Assembly (NCBI RefSeq): GCF_024611995.1
Contig: NZ_CP102509.1
Coordinates: 7,812,001 to 7,876,000, forward strand
Length of the DNA: 64,000 nt
Direction: 5' to 3'
Origin: Streptomyces sp. NBC_00162
GTDB taxonomy: Bacteria > Actinomycetota > Actinomycetes > Streptomycetales > Streptomycetaceae
Shown piece after piece: positions 34,486 to 45,619 of this stretch. The translations under genes were made by a program, and so were the position numbers. The first letter of the stretch is position 1. Every line of letters starts with the position of its first letter. The notes under the pieces are model-generated. The model ran no database searches and was not told the DNA's origin. It saw nothing but the letters and a program-made list of their open reading frames with translations.

Positions 34486-35697
34486 CTACACCACGTCACC
34501 CGCCGCGAGGGCTCTTTCCGCGCTGTTGATGAGCTCCTTGTAGGTGAGGATCTCGATCCGGTTCAGGTGCGACGTGTGAATGCGCAGGGCCTCGTTGATT
34601 TCCTTTTCGTCGACTTCCGGCTGACTCAGCGGATGCCCGATGAGAATGATCGCGCTTGCGCGCCGGGTGTCGATGCCGAACTCCATCGATATGCGTTCTC
34701 GATTCTCATCCAAGCCGACAAGGTAGTTGATGGCTTGACCCACGGCATCATTCACCTCTCTCCTGGGCACCCAGGAGCCCCGGTGTTCCTTCACCAGCTT
34801 CACCGCCGCGGCTTGTTTCAGCTCGACTATCTGAAGCGAGCCGTCGCCACGGATCAACGGGATGTCGACTTCGTCCCCGGGTACCAGCCTCCGTTGCTGG
34901 GCCTCACCGATGAAGCGTCCGCCGAACACCCAGTACATCCCGTTCAACGCCCGCTGCAAAGCGTGTTCGGACGCAGTGGCGTCTTCAGCCACCCGGCGCA
35001 GCTCGCGGAGATGGGCCGCTCGGCGCTGTAGTTCTGCTGCACGCAAGACTGTTCGTCCGTCTTCGTCTGCTGCAAGGACGGCGAGGGCCTCAGGAGACGA
35101 CATGATGCGGTGGGCAGCTTCCGCCGGATCCGTGACTTCAACTCGGTTCTTCAATACGCGCTCCGTCCACAGTGCACGCTCGGCGATCCCGCGAGGTATG
35201 TGGTAACGCGCCGGATCATCCACGGGGGCTTGCATGAACCGGGCGTCCTGGCCCAGCTTGCGCACGTGCTCCAGAACCTCCGCGACAACAGCTCCAGGAT
35301 GTTCACTCAGGTACTTCTCGGCTTCGGTGCACCAGAGCTCGTTGATCCTGGCCACGGTCCTCGCGATGGAATCGAGCCCCAGCTTGTCTCGCGGGCCCTG
35401 ATCCCGGTAGTGCAACCGGTACTTCTCCTCGTAATCGGGCCTGAGGAGTCGCCCTTCCGTGTAATGGAGGGCGTCTTGCAGGGACCTTACGATCTCCCAT
35501 TCGTCTGCTGTTGCCGCCGAGGTCCGCGCCCGGGCGAGAAGTTCCGTCAGCCGCTTTCCTCCCCTTCGCTTTCCGCCGGTGCCGGACCGTACGTGACGCA
35601 GGGCAGCCATGACCGCGCTCTGCACGGTCTCCGCCGTTGCGGCAGAGAGGATCTTGCCGAGGTGGAGCTCGAGAGCCATGTCGGATCGTGTGGACAT
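34486..35697 (-). CDS. sduA: Shedu immune nuclease, SduA-like (DUF4263)
   Basis: 403 residues from ATG 35697. The N-terminal 240 residues are helical. The C-terminal DUF4263 nuclease has the PD-(D/E)xK core: Asp 278 in GDEVDIPL, then VELKQ with Glu 292 and Lys 294, and the helix with Gln 321 (DAVGQAINYL). The approach ALQRALNGMYWVFGG and the end HLNRIEILTYKELINSAERAL are typical of Shedu. Shedu is a one-gene anti-phage system that cuts DNA. The gene is visibly richer in A and T than its neighbours, with more relaxed codon use, and stands alone, which suggests transfer. It has no clear ribosome site. Confidence 0.88.
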   Translation of the reverse strand: MSTRSDMALELHLGKILSAATAETVQSAVMAALRHVRSGTGGKRRGGKRLTELLARARTSAATADEWEIVRSLQDALHYTEGRLLRPDYEEKYRLHYRDQGPRDKLGLDSIARTVARINELWCTEAEKYLSEHPGAVVAEVLEHVRKLGQDARFMQAPVDDPARYHIPRGIAERALWTERVLKNRVEVTDPAEAAHRIMSSPEALAVLAADEDGRTVLRAAELQRRAAHLRELRRVAEDATASEHALQRALNGMYWVFGGRFIGEAQQRRLVPGDEVDIPLIRGDGSLQIVELKQAAAVKLVKEHRGSWVPRREVNDAVGQAINYLVGLDENRERISMEFGIDTRRASAIILIGHPLSQPEVDEKEINEALRIHTSHLNRIEILTYKELINSAERALAAGDVV

Positions 35698-35775
35698 GAG
35701 CAGGATTCTGACTCAGGGGTCTGACAGGCCGGTCCAGCCGGGCCTCACCCCCGCAGTCGTCGCTCCACCGCGCCA

Positions 35776-36198
35776 TCACCCCAGAAACGACAACCGGACC
35801 TGCCGCCGCGGGTTGTCCCGGTTGGTGTCGACCAGCACCACCGACTGCCAGGTCCCCAGCGCGAGCTCGCCGCCGAGCACCGGCAGCGTCATGTGCGGTG
35901 GCACGAACGCGGGCAGTACGTGGTCGCGGCCGTGCCCGGGGGAGCCGTGCCGGTGCCGCCAGCGGTCGTCGGCGGGCAGCAGCGTGCGGAGCGCCTCCAG
36001 CAGGTCCTCGTCGCTGCCGGCGCCCGTCTCGATGACGGCCAGCCCCGCCGTCGCGTGCGGGGTGAACACGTTGAGCAGGCCGTCCCGACGCCGGGCGGCC
36101 GCCCCCAGGAACTCCGTACAGGCGGCGGTCAGGTCGTGCACGGTCTCCGACGCGCCGGTGACGACCTCGATGGTGCGGCTGGTGAAGGTGTCTGCCAT
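35776..36198 (-). CDS. yjbQ: YjbQ/UPF0047 family protein
   Basis: 140 residues from ATG 36198. The family landmarks are all present: FTPHATAGLAVIE, the DDRWRHRHGSPGHGRDHVLPAF stretch with clustered His, and the ending LGTWQSVVLVDTNRDNPRRQVRL. YjbQ proteins have weak thiamine-phosphate synthase activity in vitro, but their true role is unknown; the clustered His and Asp suggest a metal site. The gene lies 78 bp upstream of nothing on its own strand except Shedu's promoter region and is divergent from the MFS gene. Confidence 0.92.
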   Translation of the reverse strand: MADTFTSRTIEVVTGASETVHDLTAACTEFLGAAARRRDGLLNVFTPHATAGLAVIETGAGSDEDLLEALRTLLPADDRWRHRHGSPGHGRDHVLPAFVPPHMTLPVLGGELALGTWQSVVLVDTNRDNPRRQVRLSFLG

Positions 36199-36343
36199 CC
36201 GTCCATCGTCTCGCGGCAACGGGTGCGCGCCGGGGCCGCCGCACCGGGCGAGGTGCGTCGCGGGAGGCTCCGGTGTGCGGCCGATCCGCTGAAATCCGGC
36301 CGCGCCGCGCATCGTCAGGCGTCCGTGCGGGCAGCCAGCCACT

Positions 36344-37708
36344 GTGGCTCGCCCCGTCCCCCGCCCGCAGAGCCGGCCCGCGACGTCCCCCGTGGCCGCC
36401 GTGGCTCCCGTGCCCGTCCGTCCGCCGTCCGCCCGGCACGCGCTCGTCGCCGGGTCCGTCGGCAACTTCGTGGAGTGGTACGAGTTCGGCGTCTACGGCT
36501 CCTTCGCCACCGTCATCGCCGCCCGCTTCTTCACCCCCGACGGCGGCGACCGTGCCGAGGCGCTCATCGCGACCTATGCCGCCTTCGCCATCGCCTTCTT
36601 CTTCCGCCCGCTGGGCGCCCTGATCTTCGGACGGCTCGCGGACCGGGCGGGCCGCAGGCCCGCGCTCGTCCTCGCCGTCGCCCTGATGACCGGCGCGACC
36701 ACCCTGATCGGAGTACTGCCCGCGTACTCCACCGCCGGCGCCGTCGCACCGTGGCTGCTGACCCTGCTGCGCAGCATCCAAGGACTGTCCGCCGGGGGCG
36801 AGTTCGGTGGAGCCGTGAGCCTCCTGACCGAGACCGCACCGCCTGGCCGGCGCGGCCGCCACGGTGCCTGGCAGTCGTTCACCGTCGCCCTCGGGCTCCT
36901 CACGGGCGCGGGCGTCGCCGTCGGCCTGGCGACCCTGCTCTCCGAGAGCGACCTGTACGCGTGGGGCTGGCGCATCCCCTTCCTGCTCGCCCTGCCGCTG
37001 GGCGCCGTCGCGCTGTGGTTGCGGCTGCGGCTGCCGGAGACCGCGGGACCCTCGAACCGGGCGGACGTCCCGGGCCGGGCGGACCTCACAGGCCGGGCAG
37101 ACGCCCCAGGCCGCGCCGACACGGCGCGCGCCGTCGTCCTCGGCGTCGGCCGCATCATGGGCTGGTCCGCGGCCGGCTACACCTTCCTCGTCGTGCTGCC
37201 CTCCTACCTCCAGGCCACTCTCGGCACCACCTTCCAGCAGGCCCTGGCCGCCACCTTCGTCGCCAACCTCGGATTCGCCGCCGCGATCCTCCCCGCCGGA
37301 ACACTCAGCGACCGGGTGGGCCGGCGTACCGTCATGCTCACCGGCAGCATCCTCGTCGTCCTGACCGCCGTACCGCTCCTGCACCTCCTGCGCGACCCGG
37401 GCACATCCGTCGCGGCGAAGGCAGCACTGCTGGCGGCGGCCGGCGCGATGATCGGACTCCTGGCCGGGCCGGGCCCCGCCCTGCTCGCGGAGATGTTCCC
37501 GACGCGCGTGCGCAGCACCGGGCTGGGCCTGGCCTACGCGCTCTCCAACGCCGTCTTCTCCGGATGCGCGGGCCTGATCGTCACCACGCTCGTACGGCAC
37601 ACCGGGAACCCGGACATTCCCGCGCTCTACGCGGCGGGCGCCTGCGCGCTGGCCGTCCCCGCCCTGCTCACCCTGCGCCCCGACGACCACCTGAGGCCCC
37701 TGCGATGA
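36344..37708 (+). CDS. MFS transporter of the metabolite:H+ symporter type
   Basis: 454 residues if GTG 36344 is used; later GTG codons near 36392-36410 are possible, as no ribosome site is clear. Twelve membrane spans. The first, GNFVEWYEFGVYG, is the signature of the MHS family (ProP, KgtP, ShiA), and the loop motif GRLADRAGRRPAL is present. The central loop carries three GRAD repeats. It should take up a carboxylate or betaine-like solute with protons. The stop overlaps AnmK by 4 bp, so the solute may relate to cell-wall sugar recovery. Confidence 0.88.
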   Translation: MARPVPRPQSRPATSPVAAVAPVPVRPPSARHALVAGSVGNFVEWYEFGVYGSFATVIAARFFTPDGGDRAEALIATYAAFAIAFFFRPLGALIFGRLADRAGRRPALVLAVALMTGATTLIGVLPAYSTAGAVAPWLLTLLRSIQGLSAGGEFGGAVSLLTETAPPGRRGRHGAWQSFTVALGLLTGAGVAVGLATLLSESDLYAWGWRIPFLLALPLGAVALWLRLRLPETAGPSNRADVPGRADLTGRADAPGRADTARAVVLGVGRIMGWSAAGYTFLVVLPSYLQATLGTTFQQALAATFVANLGFAAAILPAGTLSDRVGRRTVMLTGSILVVLTAVPLLHLLRDPGTSVAAKAALLAAAGAMIGLLAGPGPALLAEMFPTRVRSTGLGLAYALSNAVFSGCAGLIVTTLVRHTGNPDIPALYAAGACALAVPALLTLRPDDHLRPLR

Positions 37709-38955
37709 CCCACCACGCCGCGCCGCCCGCACCGCAAGCCGCGCAGACCACCGTCATCGGCCTGATGTCCGGCACTTCCTGCGACGCCGTCGACGCCGCG
37801 GCCGCCCGCATCACCCGGGACGGCTCCGAACTGCGCCTCACCCCGCTCGGCATGGTCAGCGAGCCGTACGACGACGAGCTGCGCCACGCGCTCGCGGCAG
37901 CGCTCCCGCCCGGGCGCACCACCCTCGCCGACGTGTGCCGCCTCGACACCCGGATCGGGCAGTCGTTCGCCCGTCTCGCCGCCCGGGCCGATCGCGAACT
38001 CTGCGCGGGCCGGGCCGAACTGATCGCCTCCCACGGCCAGACCGTCTTCCACTGGGCGGACGGCGGCCTCGTCCACGGGACCCTGCAACTCGGCGAACCC
38101 GCGTGGATCGCGGAGGCGACCGGACTCCCCGTCGTCTCCGGCTTCCGGACCCGGGACATCGCCGCCGGCGGCCAGGGCGCACCCCTGGTCGGCCTGATCG
38201 ACCGCATGCTGCTGCGCGGACACCCCGGCGTACCGGCCGCGCTGAACGTCGGCGGCATCGCCAACGCCACCGTGCTCACCCCGGACGGCACCCCGGCGGC
38301 CTTCGACTCCGGGCCCGGCAACGCCCTTCTCGACGCCGCCGCCCGCCACCTCACCGCCGGGCGCCTCGACCGCGACACCGACGGCCGCCTGGCGGCCCGC
38401 GGCACCGTCCACCGGCCGCTGCTCGACCGCCTGCTCGCCGAGCCGTACTACGTGCTGCCCGCGCCCAAGACCACCGGCCGGGAGCTGTTCCACTCCGGCT
38501 ACCTGCGTACGGCCCTGGACGCGGTCGGCCCGCTCTCCACCCCCGACGTCCTCGCCACCCTCACCCGGCTCACCGCCCGCACCGTCGCCGACGCGCTGCG
38601 CCCGTTCGGGGTCACCGAGGTGCTGGCCTCCGGCGGCGGCACGCGCAACCCCGTCCTGATGACCGCACTTCGCCAGGAACTCGGTGCCGCGGTACGGCTG
38701 CGCACCTCGGACGCGGTGGGGCTGCCCAGCGCCGCCAAGGAGGCGTACGCCTTCGCCGTACTGGGCTACCTCACCCTGCACGGCCTGCCGGGCACCGTGC
38801 CGCAGTGCACGGGCGCGGCGGGCCCCCGGGTCCTCGGCAGCCTCACGCCGGGCCGTACGCCGCTCCGTCTGCCCCCGCCGCTGACGCAGGCGCCCCGCAC
38901 CCTGACGGTCACCCCGCCACCGGCTGCCTCGCCTGCGCCGGCGCCCTGGCGGTGA
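37705..38955 (+). CDS. anmK: 1,6-anhydro-N-acetylmuramic acid kinase
   Basis: 416 residues from ATG 37705. It opens and phosphorylates anhydro-MurNAc to MurNAc-6-phosphate in peptidoglycan recycling. Landmarks are GLMSGTSCDAVDAA (most relatives have DGxD; here DAVD), ASHGQTVFHW, LQLGEP, NVGGIANATVL, DSGPGNALLDA and SGGGTRNPVLM. The C terminus has a Pro-rich tail of about 40 residues. Translation is coupled to the transporter. The 3' end overlaps the convergent kinase-MFS gene by 47 bp. Confidence 0.93.
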   Translation: MTHHAAPPAPQAAQTTVIGLMSGTSCDAVDAAAARITRDGSELRLTPLGMVSEPYDDELRHALAAALPPGRTTLADVCRLDTRIGQSFARLAARADRELCAGRAELIASHGQTVFHWADGGLVHGTLQLGEPAWIAEATGLPVVSGFRTRDIAAGGQGAPLVGLIDRMLLRGHPGVPAALNVGGIANATVLTPDGTPAAFDSGPGNALLDAAARHLTAGRLDRDTDGRLAARGTVHRPLLDRLLAEPYYVLPAPKTTGRELFHSGYLRTALDAVGPLSTPDVLATLTRLTARTVADALRPFGVTEVLASGGGTRNPVLMTALRQELGAAVRLRTSDAVGLPSAAKEAYAFAVLGYLTLHGLPGTVPQCTGAAGPRVLGSLTPGRTPLRLPPPLTQAPRTLTVTPPPAASPAPAPWR

Positions 38956-41404
38956 CCATCACGCCGGCGATCAGGCCCGCGAGCAGGAGGGTGCCGACCT
39001 CCCACCAGAGGCCGTCGGCGTAGCCGCGCAGCAGCTCCTGGGCCTGATCATCCGGTGACGCATGGGCGAGGCGGGCGGTCATGAAGCTCGTGAGCAGCGC
39101 CGTGCCGATCGCCTCGCCCACCTGCTGGGCCGTGATGACGGTGGCCGAGGCTGCGCCGGAGTGCTGCGGAGCGATGGCGGCGGTCGCGGTGGCGAAGACC
39201 GGAGTGAAGGCCAGACCGGTGCCGAAGCCGGCGAGGAGCATGCCGGGCAGCACCTGGATCGGGTAGGCGCCGCCGGCCTCGAGTCCCGTCAGGAGCAGCA
39301 GCCCGACAGCCGTGATCACCAGGCCCGACACGATCAGGACCCGGGGCGCGGTGCGGTGCAGCAGGCGGGCGGAGACCTGGGTGGAGCCGATGACGGCAGC
39401 CGCGGCCATGGGCAGGATCAGCACCCCGGCCATGGCCGGGGCGTAGCCGAGTACGTAGTGCAAATAGAAGGACAGGACGGGCAACAGGGAGAGGACGCCG
39501 ATGCCGGCCAGGAGCACCACGAGGATGCAGCCGACGCGGTTGCGGTCCTGGAGGACGTACGGCGAAAGCAGGGGGCTGGACGTCCTGGTCTGCCACCACA
39601 GGAAGGCCACGAGCAGCAGGGTGCCCGCCGCGAGCAGGACCAGGGTCAGGGGGGTGGTCCAGCCGCGCTGCCGGGCATCGCCGAGGCCATAGACGAGGGC
39701 GGCGAGTCCCAGCGAGCCGAGCAGCACGCCGGGCCCGTCGAAGCGGGCGCCGGTGCGCCCCGGGCGATCGGGCAGCAGGGCGTTGGCGAGGATCAGCGCG
39801 ATCACGGCGAAGGGGATGCACGCGTACTGGGTCCAGCGCCAGCTCAGTGTCTCGGAGAGCCAGCCGCCGGTGAGCAGCCCGAGCGCCCCGCCGCCGACGG
39901 TGATCGCGGCGTAGATCCCGAAGGCCCGGGCGCGTTCCTTCGGGTCGGTGAAGCCGGTGGCCACCAGGGACAGTGCGGACGGTGTGAGCAGGGCGGCGGA
40001 GGCGCCCTGCAGGGCGCGGGCCGCGATCAGCAGAGCGGGGTCGCCGGCCGAGCCGCCGAGCGCGGAGGCCACCGCGAAGCCGGCCAGGCCGATGACCAGG
40101 GTCCGTTTGGCCCCCACGAGGTCGGCGATGTGCCCGCCGAGCAGCAGCATCCCGGCGAAGGCAACCAGGTAGGCGCTGATCGCCGGGCTCAGGTCGTCGG
40201 CGTGGAGGTCGAGCTCGGCCTGGACGATCGGGATCGCCATGTTGAAGGTCGTCGCGTCGAGCAGCACCAGCAGCTGCGTCAGGGCGATCACCACCAGGCT
40301 CCCCCAGCGCCTGGGGTGCGGGGACGCCGGGTCCTGGAAGGTGGCCGGGGACGGGGGCGGCCCGAAGCCCTGCGCAGGCACGAAGTGCGCCGGGGCGGTC
40401 GGCGCGTACGCGGGCGGCGGGGGCAGCGGCTGGGCGGAGGGGCTGCGGGGGTCCGGGTGTGCGGCGGGGGCCCCGGCGAGGGCTTCAGCGGGTGCGGCGG
40501 GTGCGGCGGGGGCGTAGTCCAGCAACTGGGCGGCATGGCGGCCGAGTTGCGCCAGCACCGCACCCGGCAGCCACTCCGAGGCCTGATCCGGTGTCGTGCG
40601 CGCGGCCACCTGCTGCGGGGTGGGCCGCTTGGCCGGGTCCTTGTCCAGACATGCGCGGACGAGATCGACCAGCGTCTCCGGTACACCGGTCAGGTCCGCC
40701 TCCTCCTCGGCGACCCGGAAGAGGTGGGCGTTCAGACCGGTGTCCGTGGCGCCGAACAGATGGCGTCCGGTGGCGGCGTAGACGAGGACGGCGCCCAGGC
40801 AGAAGACATCGCTGGCGGGGGTGAGTTCAAGGCCGCGGACCTGTTCCGGCGACATGAAGCCGGGGGAGCCGATCAGCATGCCGGTGCGGGTGTGCAGGCT
40901 GTCCCCGGCGAGGCTGTCCATCGCCCGCGCGATGCCGAAGTCGATGACGCGGGGGCCGTCGACGGTGACGAGGACGTTGGACGGCTTCAGGTCGCGATGG
41001 ATCAGGCCCGCGTCGTGTACGGCCTGCAGGGCGAGGGCGAGCCGGTTGGCGAGGGTGTGGACCGAGTGCTCGGGCAACGGCCCGAAGTCCTGGGCGACCA
41101 CGGTGTGCAGGTCCGGCCCCGGGATGTACTGGGTCGCCACCCAGGGCACGGCCGCCTCGGGGTCGGCGTCGAGCACGTCCGCCGTCCAACTCCCGCCCAC
41201 CCGCCGGGCGGCGGCCACTTCGCGGGCGAAGCGCCTGCGGAACTCCGGGTGCCCGGCGTGCTCGGCCTGCACGACCTTCACGGCCACGGTGCGTCCGCCC
41301 TCGGAACGACCCAGATAGACCAGACCCATGCCGCCCGCGCCCAGCCGGGCGATCAGGCGGTACGGGCCGATGCGGGTCGGGTCTTCTGCGATCAACTGGT
41401 CCAC
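38909..41404 (-). CDS. Ser/Thr protein kinase fused to DHA2-type MFS transporter
   Basis: 831 residues from GTG 41404 (TTG 41422 would add six); no good ribosome site is seen. Residues 1-270 are a Hanks-type kinase: GAGGMGLV (22-29), Lys 43, HRDLKPSN (Asp 138), DFG (155-157), APE-type SPEQ. A Pro/Ala-rich linker spans about 275-367. From 368 an MFS transporter follows with LLVLLDATTFNMAIP (motif D1), HIADLVGAKRTL (motif A), and about 14 spans to the C terminus, the layout of EmrB/QacA drug pumps. The frame is unbroken. A kinase that carries its own efflux pump in place of a sensor domain is unusual; the pump may be the sensor, or kinase and pump may regulate each other. Confidence 0.88.
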   Translation of the reverse strand: MDQLIAEDPTRIGPYRLIARLGAGGMGLVYLGRSEGGRTVAVKVVQAEHAGHPEFRRRFAREVAAARRVGGSWTADVLDADPEAAVPWVATQYIPGPDLHTVVAQDFGPLPEHSVHTLANRLALALQAVHDAGLIHRDLKPSNVLVTVDGPRVIDFGIARAMDSLAGDSLHTRTGMLIGSPGFMSPEQVRGLELTPASDVFCLGAVLVYAATGRHLFGATDTGLNAHLFRVAEEEADLTGVPETLVDLVRACLDKDPAKRPTPQQVAARTTPDQASEWLPGAVLAQLGRHAAQLLDYAPAAPAAPAEALAGAPAAHPDPRSPSAQPLPPPPAYAPTAPAHFVPAQGFGPPPSPATFQDPASPHPRRWGSLVVIALTQLLVLLDATTFNMAIPIVQAELDLHADDLSPAISAYLVAFAGMLLLGGHIADLVGAKRTLVIGLAGFAVASALGGSAGDPALLIAARALQGASAALLTPSALSLVATGFTDPKERARAFGIYAAITVGGGALGLLTGGWLSETLSWRWTQYACIPFAVIALILANALLPDRPGRTGARFDGPGVLLGSLGLAALVYGLGDARQRGWTTPLTLVLLAAGTLLLVAFLWWQTRTSSPLLSPYVLQDRNRVGCILVVLLAGIGVLSLLPVLSFYLHYVLGYAPAMAGVLILPMAAAAVIGSTQVSARLLHRTAPRVLIVSGLVITAVGLLLLTGLEAGGAYPIQVLPGMLLAGFGTGLAFTPVFATATAAIAPQHSGAASATVITAQQVGEAIGTALLTSFMTARLAHASPDDQAQELLRGYADGLWWEVGTLLLAGLIAGVMVTARAPAQARQPVAG

Positions 41405-41502
41405 GGGAAAAAGGTAGGCCAACTATCCGACAGGGGTGGGGTCATCACGCGAATCGTGTGCGCTCCACCTCCGCAAACGCGTGCCGGAGCTACTCTCCGG
41501 AC

Positions 41503-41868
41503 ATGGAACGCGCAGAGGTCATCAAGCGAGTCATCGGAATCCTCACCGAAGCCCAGGAGATCCGCCGAGCGGTGGTGGCGGGAGAGGACGACGACACCCC
41601 GGAAACGGAAGCAGGGGTGGTCACCCAGCTGCTGAACGAGATGCTGCCCTCGATCAGCGTGCCGGCCGAGTCCTCCCCGCAGCAGGTGGCGCGCCTGGTC
41701 GCGGAGGCCCTCGGACCGGCCCTGCACACGATGGTCGCCGGGTTCAGCCTGGCCTTCACCAGCCTGGCCATGGCGCACGACAGCGGTCGTACGGACGTCT
41801 CCTCGCTCGAGGTCCTCCAGGAACTCGCCCTCGAGGTGGAGGCGGGGACCTACGACGAGGACTCCTAG
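41503..41868 (+). CDS. Small helical protein of unknown function
   Basis: 121 residues from ATG 41503, reading MERAEVIKRVIGILTEAQEI. It appears all-helical and acidic, with no signal peptide or membrane span. I do not recognise a family. It is divergent from the kinase-MFS gene (98 bp between starts) and 34 bp upstream of the AlkZ-like glycosylase, so it may be expressed with the latter. Confidence 0.7.
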   Translation: MERAEVIKRVIGILTEAQEIRRAVVAGEDDDTPETEAGVVTQLLNEMLPSISVPAESSPQQVARLVAEALGPALHTMVAGFSLAFTSLAMAHDSGRTDVSSLEVLQELALEVEAGTYDEDS

Positions 41869-41902
41869 GACAGGGCCTGGCCGGTGAAGGGAGAATGCCG
41901 GC

Positions 41903-43077
41903 ATGAAGATGACCGGACAGGCCCTCAACCGTGCGACTCTCGCCCGACAGTTGCTGCTCGGCCGCGAGTCCCTCGACGTCGCGGACGCGGTGCGCCGGGT
42001 GGTCGCCCTGCAGGCGCAGGAGCCCGCCTCACCGTACGTCGCGCTGTGGAACAGGCTGAGCGGTTTCGACCCGGCGGGCCTCGACGCGGCCCTGAGCGGT
42101 CACCGAACGGTCAAGGCGACCCTGATGCGGCTCACCCTGCACGCGGTCCACGCCGAGGACTACCGGCACTTCCGGGAGGCCATGGAACCGACCCTGCGCG
42201 GCTCCCGGCTCGGCGACTCCCGTTTCACGGCATCCGGGCTCAGCGCCGATGAGGCCGGAGTGCTGGTCGGCGATCTGCTGGGGTACGCGGACCAGCCCCG
42301 CACCGTCGCCGAGATCGGGGGCTGGCTCGGGGAACGACTCGGCGCACCGATGGAGTCGGCGGCCCAGCGGATGCTGCGGCAGTACGCGCCGCTGTGGCAC
42401 GCGCCCACGGGAGGGCCCTGGTCGTTCGAGACCCGGCCCTCGTACGTCGCGGCGGGAGCGCGACCGGTCCTGGCCGATGCCGACGCCGCGGCCGGCGGCC
42501 TGCAGATCCTGATCCGCCGCTACCTGGAGGGCTTCGGGCCGGCGTCGGTGGCGGACATGGCGCAGTTCGCGCTGGTCCAGCGGGCCCGGGTCCGCGCGGC
42601 GGTGCACGCGCTCGGCGACGGACTCGAGCAGCTGGAAGGCCCGGACGGCACGGTGCTGTACGACCTCCCCGGCGCACCACGGCCGACGGAGGACACTCCC
42701 GCCCCACCCCGGCTGATGGCCATGTGGGACAGCATCCTGCTGGCCTACGCCGACCGCAGCCGCGTCATTCCGCCCGCCTACCGCAAGCACGTGATCCGCG
42801 TGAACGGCGATGTACTGCCCACCCTGCTGGTCGACGGCCACGTCGCCGGTGTGTGGCGCCCCGTCGGCGGCGGGATCGAGGCCGCTGCCTTTCACCCCCT
42901 GCCGGAGGACACCTGGGAGGTACTGGCCGCGGAGGCCGGAGCGCTCGTCTCGTTCCTCGCTTCCCGCGACCCAAGGGCCTACCGGCGCTACGACCACTGG
43001 TGGACCAAGGGCCTCCCGGCCGCGGAGACCCGGCTGCTCGGCGGCGACCGAGCCGCCGGGTTCCGCGAGGGTGCCGG

Positions 43078-43093
<16 letters not shown>
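41903..43093 (+). CDS. AlkZ-like DNA glycosylase (HTH_42 family) with QxQ motif
   Basis: 396 residues from ATG 41903, with GAAGGGAG upstream. The protein is of the HTH_42/AlkZ-like superfamily of winged-helix DNA glycosylases. The catalytic motif is Gln37-Ala-Gln39 in VALQAQEPASPY, at the same positions known for AlkZ, the enzyme that frees azinomycin interstrand crosslinks; the E. coli AlkX/YcaQ branch has QxD. The rest shows the expected winged-helix segments (DSILLAYADRSRVIP). It probably removes bulky or crosslinked purine adducts. It overlaps the UvrA2 gene tail to tail by 16 bp. Confidence 0.85.
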
Positions 43094-45483
<2,390 letters not shown>

Positions 45484-45503
45484 CGTGTCTCCATCTGTCG
45501 GGA

Positions 45504-45525
45504 GGGGGCCGCTCGCGCGGCCCCC
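45504..45525 (-). terminator. Terminator-like hairpin between VOC gene and UvrA2 start
   Basis: 9-bp arms GGGGGCCGC/GCGGCCCCC with a TCGC loop. It ends 20 bp before the UvrA2 ATG, so it may end VOC transcription, or act as a leader hairpin for UvrA2. Confidence 0.5.
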
Positions 45526-45619
45526 TTCGGTGTCGCCTGGCTCGATCCGGCCGGGTTCGAGCAGCACGTCCGGTTCTACTTCGTCGGCGCGATCATGGCA
45601 ACGACGTAACGGGCAGCGG

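Noticed and set aside
34486..35697. A larger defence island around Shedu
   Set aside because: Neighbouring genes are a lipoprotein, YjbQ and a transporter, with no second defence family, integrase or tRNA.
37060..37130. Tandem repeat in the transporter gene (GRAD units)
   Set aside because: Three short imperfect units in a cytoplasmic loop; a normal low-complexity expansion.
35303..37732. Long minus-strand open frame (809 codons) across YjbQ and the MFS gene
   Set aside because: Its protein is low-complexity, rich in Gly, Arg and Gln, and it is antisense to well-supported genes with correct codon bias. Similar shadows (2927-4024 plus, 5056-6537 minus, 22595-24214 minus, 39062-41635 plus, 46407-48596 minus, 50857-52743 minus) were rejected on the same ground.
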